Below are positions 40,385 through 52,329 of a stretch of 52,329 nucleotides of DNA, in pieces. The notes beneath the pieces are model-generated. The model was not told the origin of the DNA. It saw only the letters and a program-made list of their open reading frames with translations, and ran no database searches. The stretch's first letter is position 1; each line of letters opens with the position of its first letter. The DNA is taken from assembly GCA_025456015.1 (NCBI GenBank), contig JALOLK010000017.1, forward strand, positions 1 through 52,329, given 5' to 3'. Source of the stretch: Candidatus Nanopelagicales bacterium. GTDB taxonomy: Bacteria; Actinomycetota; Actinomycetes; S36-B12; CAIYMF01. The position numbers and the translations under genes were made by a program.

Positions 40385-40570
40385 ATGGGCAAGCAGGATT
40401 CCGAGGTGACGAAGGGTGGTCCGCTGCACATCGCGGAGCAGGGCAACTTCAGTCACGCCATCTGCGACTGCGGGTGGCGCGGCCCGGGCCGGCGCTCGCG
40501 GAAGAAGGCCCGCGAGGACGGGGCGCACCACCTCGACGACCAGTGCAAGGCGGTCAGGAAGGGGCACTGA
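40385..40570 (+). CDS. 61-aa hypothetical, candidate zinc-ribbon-like
   Basis: HAICDCGWRGPGRRSRKKAREDGAHHLDDQC; intact ORF with start after glgC/copZ gap. Confidence 0.6.
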   Translation: MGKQDSEVTKGGPLHIAEQGNFSHAICDCGWRGPGRRSRKKAREDGAHHLDDQCKAVRKGH

Positions 40571-40582
40571 GCGCCCGGGCGG

Positions 40583-41752
40583 TCAGACCCGGATGCCCTT
40601 GCCGACTGCCACGATCCCGTTCGTGGAGACGGTGAAGCGCTCGCGATCGGCCTCGACGTGCACGCCGATCTGCGCGCCGTCGGGCACGGTGACGTTCTTG
40701 TCCAGGATGGCGTTGCGCACCACCGCGCCGCGGCCGATCCGCACCCCGGGCATGAGCACCGCACCCTCGACGTAGGCACCCTGCGCCACGCGGACGTCCT
40801 GGGCCAGCACCGAGGAGCGGACGTGCCCACCGGCGATGACCGAGCCCGCGCCGATGATCGACTCGTGGGCGTTGCCGCCCTCCACGAACTTCGCCGGCGG
40901 CGGCGAGCCCAGCGTCGAGGTGATGATCTCCATGTGCGCCTCGTGGTAGGCGTCGATCGAGCCGACGTCCTTCCAGTAGGCCTTGTCGCGCTCGGTCTCG
41001 CCGGGGATCACGTTCGTGCCGAAGTCGTACACGTGGGCCATCCCCTGCGAGGTCAGCGCCGGGATGACGTTGCCGCCCATGTCGTGCACCGAGCTGTCGT
41101 CGGCGGCGTCGGCGCGCAGCGTCTCGACCAGCCACTCCCGGGTGAAGATGTAGTTGCCCATGGAGATGAACGACTCGTCGGGGCTGCCCGGGATGCCGGG
41201 CGGGTCGGGCACCTTCTCGTGGAACGCCTTGATCTTCGTGGAGCCCGCGTCCTGCTCGATCACGCCGAACTCGGTGGCCTCGGCACGGGGCTTGCGGATG
41301 CCCGCCACGGTGACCGCCGCCCCGCTGTCGATGTGCTGGGCGAGCATCTGGCGCGGGTCCATCCGGTAGATGTTGTCGGCGCCGAAGACCAGCAGGTAGT
41401 CCGGGTTCTCGTCCTCGATGAGGTTCAGGCTCTGGTAGATCGCGTCCGCCGAGCCGGTGTACCAGCGGGGGCCGAGGCGCTGCTGGGCCGGCACGGCGGT
41501 GACGTAGTCGCCCAGGATCGCCGGCATGGCCCAGGTCTGGGTGATGTGCCGGTCCAGCGAGTGCGACTTGTACTGCGTGAGCACCGCGATGCGGGCGAAC
41601 CCGGCGTTCACCAGGTTGCTCAGCACGAAGTCGACGAGGCGGTAGGCCCCGCCGAAGGGGACTGCAGGCTTGGCTCGGTCCGCCGTCAGCGGCATGAGCC
41701 GCTTGCCCTCGCCGCCGGCCAGCACGATGCCCAGGACCCGAGGAGTCGACAT
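40583..41752 (-). CDS. glgC: glucose-1-phosphate adenylyltransferase
   Basis: [41 protein letters not shown]. Confidence 0.97.
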   Translation of the reverse strand: MSTPRVLGIVLAGGEGKRLMPLTADRAKPAVPFGGAYRLVDFVLSNLVNAGFARIAVLTQYKSHSLDRHITQTWAMPAILGDYVTAVPAQQRLGPRWYTGSADAIYQSLNLIEDENPDYLLVFGADNIYRMDPRQMLAQHIDSGAAVTVAGIRKPRAEATEFGVIEQDAGSTKIKAFHEKVPDPPGIPGSPDESFISMGNYIFTREWLVETLRADAADDSSVHDMGGNVIPALTSQGMAHVYDFGTNVIPGETERDKAYWKDVGSIDAYHEAHMEIITSTLGSPPPAKFVEGGNAHESIIGAGSVIAGGHVRSSVLAQDVRVAQGAYVEGAVLMPGVRIGRGAVVRNAILDKNVTVPDGAQIGVHVEADRERFTVSTNGIVAVGKGIRV

Positions 41753-41907
41753 GCTGCCACCGTAGCCAGCGTGCCGGCTCGCCGTCGCGTCGGGGATGGT
41801 GCGCTGAGCACGGGTTCGGCCACGGTTCGCCGACCCGCCGCCCGGCCGTGCGGCGGCGCGGCCCGCACCGCGCATCGGCGCGCCGGCCCGGCCTACGCTG
41901 GCCGACC

Positions 41908-43077
41908 ATGAGGATCGGACTGCTCACCCGCGAATGGCCGCCCGAGGCGTACGGCGGTGCCGGCGTGCACGTGGAGTACCTCACCCGTGAGCTGCGCAGG
42001 CTCATCGACGTCGACGTCCAGTGCTGGGGTGCCCCCCGCGAGGACGCCACGGCCCACCAGGTGCCCGAGACGCTCGCCGGGGCCAACGCCTCCCTGCAGA
42101 CCATGGGGATCGACCTGGCCCAGGTGGCGGCGCTGCGCGACGTCGAGCTCGTGCACTCGCACACCTGGTACGCCAACTTCGCCGGCCACGTCGCGGGGAT
42201 CTACCTCGACGTGCCCCACGTGATCTCGGCGCACTCCCTGGAGCCGCGCCGGCCGTGGAAGGCCGAGCAGCTCGGCGGCGGATACCGGCTCAGCTCGTGG
42301 ATCGAGCGGACCTCCTACGAGGGCGCCGACCGGATCATCGCGGTCTCGCACGGCATGCGCGCCGACGTGCTCGACTGCTACCCGGCCGTGGACCCCGACC
42401 TCGTCGAGGTGGTGCACAACGGCATCGACACCGAGCTCTACCAGCCCGACCCGAACACCGACCTCATCGAGGCCGTCGGCATCGACCCGAACCGGCCGTA
42501 CGTGCTGTTCGTCGGGCGGATCACGCGGCAGAAGGGCATCGCCCACCTGCTGCGCGCGGCCGAGCAGATGGAGGCCGACATCCCGCTGGTGCTCATCGCC
42601 TCCTCGCCGGACACCCCCGAGCTCGGCGCCGAGGTGGAGGCCGGCGTGGCCACCCTGCGCGAGCGCAAGGGCGCGGCGAACATGGTGTGGGTCAACGAGC
42701 ACCTCAGCCGCGCGCACCTCGTGCAGGCCCTCACCCACGCCGGCGTGTTCGCCTGCCCCTCGGTGTACGAGCCGCTGGGCATCGTGAACCTCGAGGCGAT
42801 GGCCTGCCAGACCGCCGTGGTGGCCAGCGACGTCGGCGGCATCCCCGAGGTGGTCGTCGAGGGCGAGACCGGGCACCTCGTGCACTACGACGAGGCCGAC
42901 CCGGTGGGCTTCGAGGCCGGCATCGGCGAGGCGCTGAACCGGGTCATGGCCGACCCGGCGCGGGCGCAGGCCATGGGCGAGGCGGGCCGGGTCCGTGCCG
43001 TCGAGCAGTTCGGCTGGGACCGGATCGCGCGCAGCACGGTCGAGGTCTACCAGCGCGCGATCGACGGCCGCGGCTAG
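41908..43077 (+). CDS. glgA: GT4 glycogen synthase / alpha-maltose-1-phosphate synthase
   Basis: [42 protein letters not shown]; divergent from glgC as in the mycobacterial glgM-glgC pair. Confidence 0.92.
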   Translation: MRIGLLTREWPPEAYGGAGVHVEYLTRELRRLIDVDVQCWGAPREDATAHQVPETLAGANASLQTMGIDLAQVAALRDVELVHSHTWYANFAGHVAGIYLDVPHVISAHSLEPRRPWKAEQLGGGYRLSSWIERTSYEGADRIIAVSHGMRADVLDCYPAVDPDLVEVVHNGIDTELYQPDPNTDLIEAVGIDPNRPYVLFVGRITRQKGIAHLLRAAEQMEADIPLVLIASSPDTPELGAEVEAGVATLRERKGAANMVWVNEHLSRAHLVQALTHAGVFACPSVYEPLGIVNLEAMACQTAVVASDVGGIPEVVVEGETGHLVHYDEADPVGFEAGIGEALNRVMADPARAQAMGEAGRVRAVEQFGWDRIARSTVEVYQRAIDGRG

Positions 43078-43124
43078 GCTCGCCCGACCCAGCCGACCAG
43101 CGGCCCGGCCAGAAGGAGCACCGC

Positions 43125-44636
43125 ATGGAGTTCGATCCGCAGCGCGGGATCGACTTCCCCGTCGACGCGGGTCGGCAGTCGTCGATGGCCACCGGCCAGG
43201 CCGTCTTCGCCGACGCCGCACGGGCGACCGACCCGGCACTGGCCGCGCAGATCGAGGCGGTCGGCACGTGGCGCAAGGGGTACCTGGCCCCGGCCCGCGA
43301 CCTCGTGGAGTCGGGCCTGCGCGCGTCGGGCGGCTCGGTCCAGATGAGCCGCGACGGGCTGGCCAGCCTGTACCAGCGGTTCACCTTCACCCGCGACGGC
43401 CGGCAGATGTCGGTGCCGGAGGCGTTCGCCAGCCTGGACGAGCCCGCCTTCGCCACGGCCGAGGTGGTGGGCACCGGCCGGGCGGTGACCGAGCTGGCGA
43501 TCCCGTACCACGGCCGGCTCCTGGTCGGCGCCGACCTGCGCCACCAGCTCGATGTCTGGGTGGCCAACGGGGTCGTCGAGCCCAGCTTCGCGCACGCCCT
43601 CGAGCTGCTCATCGCCCACCCCGAGTGGCTGGACCTCACCGGCGAGCACGTGGCGGTCCTCGGCGCCGGGGCGGAGATGGGCCCCACGACCTGCCTGCTC
43701 GACTGGGGCGCGACCGTCTGGGGCGTGGACCTGCCCCGACCCGAGCTGTGGCGGCGGGTCATCGCCGACGCCGAGCACCGGGCCGGCCGCCTGCGCGTGC
43801 CGGTACCCGCCTCCGGCGGGCTGGACCGCTCCGCGCTGACTGGCTCCGCGCTGGCTGCGCTCGCCGGGGCGGACCTGCTCACCCAGGCCCCCGAGGTGCG
43901 CACCTGGCTGGCCGGCATCCCGGGGCCGTTCACGTTGGGGAACTACGTGTACGCCGACGGCCCGCTGCACGTGCGAGCCTCCCTGGCCATCGACGCGATC
44001 GGGGCTGACCTCGCGGCCGCCGGGCGCGACGTCATGCTCGCCTGGCTGGCCACGCCCACCGACGTGTTCGCCGCGCCGATCGAGGCGGTCGAGGAGTCCC
44101 GGCGGCGGTGGCGCTCGGCGGGGCTCTGGCGCTACGCCCGCTCGCCGCTGCGCCTGGCCGGGGCGTTCGAGCGCAACTACCCGGAGACCGTGTGGACCGC
44201 CACCGGTGTCGAGTACGGCATCTGCGACTGCCTCGTGCCCCAACAGGGTCCCAACTACCTGCTCGCCAAGCGGCTGCAGCGCTGGCGCGCGATGGCCGCC
44301 CGCGAGGACGGGGTCCGGGTGTCGCTGAACGTCGCCCCGAGCACGCGCACCCACTCGGTGGTGAAGAACAAGGCCCTGGCTGCCGCGTACGCGGGGGCCG
44401 GGCGGTTCGGCCTGGAGATCTTCGAGCCGGAGACGTCGAACGCGATCATGGCCGCCCTGCTCGTGCACGACCTGCGCAACCCGAAGGCCTCGTCGAACCC
44501 GGACGTGCCGATCGTGCACCCGATGCAGCTGTTCGTGGACGGCGCCTGCCACGGCGGCCTGTGGCGCTCGGAGTACGCCGCGCGCTCGGTGCTGGGCCTG
44601 GCGGCGGTCGCGGGGATGTTCGAGCGCAACGCCTGA
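43125..44636 (+). CDS. uncharacterised protein with Rossmann-like motif
   Basis: MEFDPQRGIDFPVDAGRQSS...VAVLGAGAEMGPTTCLLDWGATVWGVDL; intact 503-aa ORF. Confidence 0.7.
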   Translation: MEFDPQRGIDFPVDAGRQSSMATGQAVFADAARATDPALAAQIEAVGTWRKGYLAPARDLVESGLRASGGSVQMSRDGLASLYQRFTFTRDGRQMSVPEAFASLDEPAFATAEVVGTGRAVTELAIPYHGRLLVGADLRHQLDVWVANGVVEPSFAHALELLIAHPEWLDLTGEHVAVLGAGAEMGPTTCLLDWGATVWGVDLPRPELWRRVIADAEHRAGRLRVPVPASGGLDRSALTGSALAALAGADLLTQAPEVRTWLAGIPGPFTLGNYVYADGPLHVRASLAIDAIGADLAAAGRDVMLAWLATPTDVFAAPIEAVEESRRRWRSAGLWRYARSPLRLAGAFERNYPETVWTATGVEYGICDCLVPQQGPNYLLAKRLQRWRAMAAREDGVRVSLNVAPSTRTHSVVKNKALAAAYAGAGRFGLEIFEPETSNAIMAALLVHDLRNPKASSNPDVPIVHPMQLFVDGACHGGLWRSEYAARSVLGLAAVAGMFERNA

Positions 44637-44660
44637 ACCGGGCGCGCGGCGAACCGGCAG

Positions 44661-44861
44661 CTACTTCAGGGCGCGCTTGAAGTAGGCGTGCCGGGCGGCG
44701 TCGGCACGGCTGCGCAGCTTGGCCAGGTCCACCGCCGTGTCCTTCTTCACCTTGGCGGGCAGGCCGTCGCCCAGGACGGTCGCGAGGAGGTCGGCGTACT
44801 TCACCTCGGCCCGGCGCCAGTCGTCGAAGGCCTTCTCCGTCTTGCTCCCGCTGTCTGCCAT
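44661..44861 (-). CDS. 66-aa hypothetical protein
   Basis: MADSGSKTEKAFDDWRRAEVKYADLLATVLGDGLPAKVKKDTAVDL... Confidence 0.6.
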   Translation of the reverse strand: MADSGSKTEKAFDDWRRAEVKYADLLATVLGDGLPAKVKKDTAVDLAKLRSRADAARHAYFKRALK

Positions 44862-45111
44862 GGCGCGACCGTACGGGCCCTGCGTGAACACGCGCCGACG
44901 GGGGTGACACCTGCCGTCCACCTCGGGGCACGACCCGTTCGAACGCGGCGGGAACGGGTGGTGAACAGCAGCCGTGCGTGTCCAACGGAACCGCCGAAGG
45001 TCCCGGATCCGCAGTGCCAGCCTGCCCGGATGTCGGGCCGCTCAGCGACCGGGCCCGCCAGCGCGCTGCACCTACGGTGAGCACGCCCCCTCCCTGCGAT
45101 GGAGACACACC

Positions 45112-47708
<2,597 letters not shown>

Positions 47709-47709
<1 letters not shown>

Positions 47710-48758
47710 TGCGCGTCGCGATCAAGCACACGGGCACGCTGGTCGACACCGACGGGCGGGTGATCGGCCACGACGCGGGGGCGACCCTGGTCCGCCGGCT
47801 GCTGCGGGTGTTCCCGGAGGCGGTGCTCGTCGGGCCCGGACCGCGGCGCTGCGACGGGTTCGACATGCTGCCGCTGGAGTTCCTCGGCGGGGCGGTCACC
47901 ACGGTCATCAACATGGACGTGCTGGACTCGGTCAGCGTGTGGAGCACCTTGCGGGACACCTGCGACGAGCCGGCGCTCATGAACTTCGTGTGGTTCAGCG
48001 CCTCGAAGCACCAGCACCAGGTCGAGCGGGCCGCGCTGGCGCTGTCGTGCGGGCTGTTCCCGACCTTCGCCAACTCCGAGCGCACCGCCACGGAGGTCCG
48101 CGAGATCGTGCGCGCCTGGACCGTCCCGGCGGTCTTCGAGTCCAGCCGGATGGCCTGGGTGAACCTCGGCATCCGCCTCGAGCACGTCCAGCCGCGGCTC
48201 GAGCCGGAGGTCCCGGTGGTCCGCTACCCGGCCATCTACATGTCCGAGCGCAAGCAGCCGCGCGTGTTCCTCGAGGTGGTCGAGCGGCTCGCGAAGCGCA
48301 CGCCGATCCGGGTCGAGGCCCGGCTGCACGAGTCGCACCTCATCAGCGCGCCGGCCATGCGGCTGTCCCGGCGTGACTGGGCGTGGGTCGGCCCGCTGAC
48401 CGCCACCCGGGAGGACTACTGGCACGACCTGGCCCGCACCACGGCGTTCCTGGCCACGGCGCGCGAGGAGTCCTACGGCCTGGCCTACGTCGAGGCCCTC
48501 GTGGCTGGCGCGGTGGGCGTGTTCCCCGATCGGGCCTGGGCGCGCGCGCTCGTGCCGGCGGGCTACCCGTTCTTCTACCGGAGCACCGAGGAGGCCGAGG
48601 CGATGCTGGAGCGGGCCGTGACCGACACCGCGGGGTGCCGCGCCGCGATCGACGCCGCCGCCGGTGGCAGCTTCGCCAGCTGGCTGGCCGACCGCCACGA
48701 CGACGACCAGTTCGAGCGGGCCATCGCGCACCGGGTGAAGGAGTGGTTCGGCGGCTGA
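47709..48758 (+). CDS. glycosyltransferase-like (GT-B C-terminal) protein
   Basis: TGATG overlap with pyrophosphatase; ATAREESYGLAYVEALVAGAVGVFPDR resembles GT-B donor-site region. Confidence 0.6.
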
Positions 48759-48789
48759 GGCCGGCCTGCGGCGTTCCCTCGGGTCGACC

Positions 48790-49608
48790 TCAGGGCAGGT
48801 CGAGGACCATGCCCTCCGCTGCCACCAGCACGTGGTCGCTGCCGAACTCCGCGGTGATCTTGTCCAGCGCCTCGTCGGTGCGGTGCGGCCCGTGGTGGAA
48901 CAGCACCAGGCGCGCGGCACCGACCCGCTCGGCCAGGTCGATGGCCTCGTCGATCGTGGCGTGGCCGTAGTCGACCGCCCGGGGCCGCTCGTAGTCGAGG
49001 AACTGGGCGTCGTGCACGAGCGCGTCCACGCCCTGCATGGCCTCCAGTGCCGCCTCGCTGACCCCAGCGGCCGGCGCGTGGTCGGGCACGTACGCCAGGC
49101 AAGCGCCCCCCGCCGCCACCCGGTAGCCGTAGCTGCGCCCGCCCTTGTGGGCCACGTCGAAGGGCAGCACCTCGTACCCCTCCGCACGGAAGGGCTCCGG
49201 CTCGGCGGCCGTGAAGCTCCAGGCGCCCTGCAGCCCCTCGGGGGTGATCGGGAACGACGGCGGGGACATGAACCGCGCCACCAGGTCGCGGCCGGACAGC
49301 CCGCCCTCGGCCGGGACGACCATGTCGGCGCGCGAGTCCGGCCGGTCCCCGCCGGCGAAGAACGGGATGCCCTGGACGTGGTCCCAGTGCAGGTGGCTGA
49401 TGAGGATGGTGCCGGCGAAGGCGTCGGGGGCCAGCAGGCCGGTGAGGGCGCGGATGCCCGTGCCCGCGTCGAGGCACAGGTCGGGCCGGGCCGTGGCGTC
49501 CGGCGCGACCGCCAGGCAGGACGTGTGACCCCCGTACCGGATGAAGTCGGCGCCGGGCGCGGGGGTGGACCCACGGACCCCCAGGAACGTCACGCGCACG
49601 ATCGCCAC
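48790..49608 (-). CDS. MBL-fold metallo-hydrolase
   Basis: GTG start; VTFLGVRGSTPAPG; LISHLHWDHVQGIPFF; DALVHDAQFLDYE; LVLFHHGPHRTDEALD. Confidence 0.9.
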   Translation of the reverse strand: MAIVRVTFLGVRGSTPAPGADFIRYGGHTSCLAVAPDATARPDLCLDAGTGIRALTGLLAPDAFAGTILISHLHWDHVQGIPFFAGGDRPDSRADMVVPAEGGLSGRDLVARFMSPPSFPITPEGLQGAWSFTAAEPEPFRAEGYEVLPFDVAHKGGRSYGYRVAAGGACLAYVPDHAPAAGVSEAALEAMQGVDALVHDAQFLDYERPRAVDYGHATIDEAIDLAERVGAARLVLFHHGPHRTDEALDKITAEFGSDHVLVAAEGMVLDLP

Positions 49609-49700
49609 CTCTCCCGACGACCGTGGTCGCCCTGCTATGGCACCCCGCCTATGCCATCGTGGTGCAGATTCCACCACTTGACCAACCTCGATGGGGTGAC

Positions 49701-52329
49701 ATGGCCGACCTGCGCCGGCACGTGCCGCCGTTGACCCTCACGTGGGACGCCGAGGCGCCGGGCGAACGGTGGCGCGCCCTCGACGGCACGCTGGTGTTCG
49801 CCGACGTCTCCGGGTTCACCGCGCTGACCGAGAAGCTGTCGCGCCGGGGCCGCATCGGCGCCGAGGAGATCGTCGAGACGCTGAACCGGGTCTTCGGGCC
49901 GATGCTGCAGATCGCGGCCACCCGCGGCGGGGAGCTGCTGAAGTTCGGCGGGGATGCCCTGCTGTTCCTGTTCCGCGGCCCGGACCACCCCGAGCAGGCC
50001 TGCGACGCTGCGGTCGAGATGCGCGCCGCGCTGCGCGAGGCCGCGGCCGTGCCCACCTCGGTGGGCCGGCTGTCGCTGTCGATGTCGGTGGGCGTGCACG
50101 CCGGTGAGATCCACCTGTTCCTCGTGGGTGAGCCGACCCGCGAGCTGCTCATCCTCGGGCCCGGCGCCACGGCCACGGCGGACACGGAGAAGGCGGCGGA
50201 GGCCGGCCAGATCGCGGTGAGCCCGCAGACCGCCGCGCGGCTGCCCACCGGCGCGGTGAAGGACCGTGGCGACGGCGTGCTGCTGCTGCGCCGGCGCAGT
50301 GCGCACACCCGGGCCCCGGGCGCGGCACCCCTGCCGCCGGCCGACGACGCGCTGCTGGGCAGCCTGTTCCCGCACGCCCTGGGCGCCTACCTGGGCCCGG
50401 CGATCCCGGACCCGGAGCACCGGCTGGCCTCGATCGCGTTCATCCGGTTCTCCGGCACGGACGCGATGCTGTCCGGGCCCGGGCCCGATGCGCTCGCCGA
50501 AGCGCTGCACCGGACCGTGGCGCTGGTCGAGGAGGCGCTGGCCCCCGAGGGGATCACCATGCTGGCCACCGACCTGGACAGCGACGGGGGGAAGTTCTTC
50601 CTCGGCTCGGGCATCCCGGCGGCCTTCGAGGACAACGAGGGCCGCATGCTGCGCGCGCTGCGCCGGATCGCCGACGCCGACGCGCCGCTGCCGCTGCAGC
50701 TCGGCGTGAACCGCGGCCACGTCTTCGCCGCCGAGGTCGGCATCGAGCAGCGCGGTGCCTACACGGGCATGGGCGACACGACGAACACCGCCGCGCGCAT
50801 CTGCGCCAAGGCGCCGCCGGGGCGGCTCTACGCGCACCCGGCGGTGCTCGAGCACGCCCGCACCCGCTTCGCGGTGACCCCGGCCGGGCCCTTCCCGATG
50901 AAGGGCAAGGCCGTCCCGCTGCTCGTGTACGACGTGGGCGAGGAGCTCGGCACGCGCGAGGAGGCCGCTGCCGACACCGCCCTGCCGTTCCTGGGCCGGG
51001 ATGCGGAGGTGGCCGCGGCACGAGCGGCCCTCACGAGCGCGCTCGACGGCGCGGGAGGTGTGCTCACCGTGGTGGGCGGGACGGGCCTGGGCAAGAGCCG
51101 CCTGGTCGCCGAGGCGCTGGCCGCAGTGCCCGTCGACCACCGGATCGTCGTGCGCTCCGAGCCGTACGGGGCAGCCAGCCCCTACCGGGTGGTGCGCGAC
51201 CCGCTGCGCGCGCTGCTGCGCCTGGAGCGCGACACCCCCGAGGCGATGGGGCAGGCCTTGCTGGCCGCCGTGTCCCGGGTGGCCCCCGAGCTGCTGCCGA
51301 TGGCGCCGCTGCTCGCCGACGTCGCGCAGGTGGAGGTGCCCAGCACGCCCGAGGTCGACCAGCTCGACCCGCAGTACCGGCCCGAGCGGCTGGCCGACAC
51401 GGTCATCGCGCTCGTCGAGCGGGCGATGCCCGGGCGCATCGCGCTCATCGCCGAGGAGTCCCACTGGGCGGACGCGGCCTCCGCGGCCATGCTCGACCGC
51501 GTGGCCCTGGCCGCGGCGGGGCGGCCGTGGGCGGTGGTGGCGATCCGTCGCCCGGATGCCGGTGGGTTCGCGCCGTCGATCGGGGAGCGGGTCGAGGTCG
51601 GGCCGCTGCCGCCCGAGGTGGTGGAGCGCCTCGTCATCGCCGCGACGGAGGCCACGCCGCTGCGCCCGCACGAGATCGCCGCGGTGGTGGAGCGGGCCGA
51701 GGGCAGTCCGCTGTTCGTCAGCGAGGTCACCCGCGTCGCGCTGACCACCGGTTCGATGGAAGCGCTGCCCGAGTCCGTGGGCGCGGCGATGGCCACCCAG
51801 ATCGACGCCCTGCCACCGGACTCGCGGCGCATCCTGCGGTACTGCGCGGTGCTCGGTCGCAGCTTCCGGCTCACGGTGCTGCGCGAGGTGCTCACCGCCG
51901 ACGGGCTGGCCCTGCATCCCTCCGACGTGGCCGGCCTGGCCGGGTTCCTCGAGCCGGACGGGCCCGGGCGCATGCGCTTCCGCAACAGCCTCGTGCGAGA
52001 CGCGGCGTACGAGGGGCTGGCGTACAAGATCCGGGCCCGGATGCACCGGACGGCCGGCGAGACCCTGGAGCGCCTCAGCACTGACCTCGATGCCGACGCG
52101 CCGATGCTCGCCCTGCACTTCTGGCGAGCCGGGGACGTCGAGCGGACCTGGACGTACGCCCGACGGGCCGGCGAGGACGCGCGCCGTGCCTACGCCAATG
52201 TCGACGCTGCCGAGCTCTACGAGCGGGCGCTGGACGTCAGCCGGCGCGTACCGGGCGTGACCGACGCGGACCGCGCCGAGCTGTGGGCGACCCTGGGCGA
52301 GCTGCGCGAGCTGGCCGGTGTGCTGGACG
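49701..52329 (+). CDS. tandem cyclase-homology domain + AAA/STAND ATPase protein, partial at right edge
   Basis: FADVSGFTALTEKLSRRGRIGAEEIVETLN (CHD1); RGAYTGMGDTTNTAARI (CHD2); FLGRDAEVAAARAAL...VVGGTGLGKSRLVAEAL (Walker A); open to the window end. Confidence 0.88.
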   Translation, partial: MADLRRHVPPLTLTWDAEAPGERWRALDGTLVFADVSGFTALTEKLSRRGRIGAEEIVETLNRVFGPMLQIAATRGGELLKFGGDALLFLFRGPDHPEQACDAAVEMRAALREAAAVPTSVGRLSLSMSVGVHAGEIHLFLVGEPTRELLILGPGATATADTEKAAEAGQIAVSPQTAARLPTGAVKDRGDGVLLLRRRSAHTRAPGAAPLPPADDALLGSLFPHALGAYLGPAIPDPEHRLASIAFIRFSGTDAMLSGPGPDALAEALHRTVALVEEALAPEGITMLATDLDSDGGKFFLGSGIPAAFEDNEGRMLRALRRIADADAPLPLQLGVNRGHVFAAEVGIEQRGAYTGMGDTTNTAARICAKAPPGRLYAHPAVLEHARTRFAVTPAGPFPMKGKAVPLLVYDVGEELGTREEAAADTALPFLGRDAEVAAARAALTSALDGAGGVLTVVGGTGLGKSRLVAEALAAVPVDHRIVVRSEPYGAASPYRVVRDPLRALLRLERDTPEAMGQALLAAVSRVAPELLPMAPLLADVAQVEVPSTPEVDQLDPQYRPERLADTVIALVERAMPGRIALIAEESHWADAASAAMLDRVALAAAGRPWAVVAIRRPDAGGFAPSIGERVEVGPLPPEVVERLVIAATEATPLRPHEIAAVVERAEGSPLFVSEVTRVALTTGSMEALPESVGAAMATQIDALPPDSRRILRYCAVLGRSFRLTVLREVLTADGLALHPSDVAGLAGFLEPDGPGRMRFRNSLVRDAAYEGLAYKIRARMHRTAGETLERLSTDLDADAPMLALHFWRAGDVERTWTYARRAGEDARRAYANVDAAELYERALDVSRRVPGVTDADRAELWATLGELRELAGVLD

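Noticed and set aside
49635-49679. short inverted repeats (ATGGCA/TGCCAT, GTGGTG/CACCAC) in the MBL/cyclase gap
   Set aside because: 6-bp arms are too short to separate from chance without conservation data.

Overview
High-GC actinobacterial chromosomal segment, about 50 genes, mostly core. I saw no mobile element, CRISPR array or rRNA/tRNA by eye. Left to right: cysS(partial)-ispF-ispD-carD | LpqE-like lipoprotein | regX3-senX3 | phoU | mshA-ybjN-like-gpmA | methyltransferase, DUF2516 | XRE regulator + HBHA/histone-like repeat protein | asparaginase + BKACE | DUF4388 protein | dtd, glgX, ygfZ, fur, nitrobindin-like | DsrE-like | DUF4395 with a Cys-rich leader peptide | NYN-LOTUS protein | hutH-U-I-G | thioredoxin-like (apparently frameshifted) | glnR-mshD | ppk1, CYTH-CHAD, mutT1 | pstBACS (minus) | HMG-CoA lyase-like + copZ | glgC | glgA/glgM | 504-aa uncharacterised protein | divergent membrane pyrophosphatase + coupled glycosyltransferase-like | MBL-fold | tandem-cyclase/AAA protein (partial). 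The most interesting signals are: (i) a leaderless Cys-rich leader ORF upstream of DUF4395; (ii) a dispersed 70-bp intergenic palindrome present twice, with a possible relative in a third intergenic gap; (iii) 11-bp-phased GTTCACC (PHO-box-like) repeats at senX3/phoU, gpmA and pstS; (iv) a CTTGCAA operator array over a leaderless XRE promoter controlling a domain-inverted HBHA-like repeat protein; (v) a thioredoxin gene with no in-frame start, at a locus apparently split by a hut cassette; (vi) a soluble adenylyl cyclase-like architecture at the right edge.
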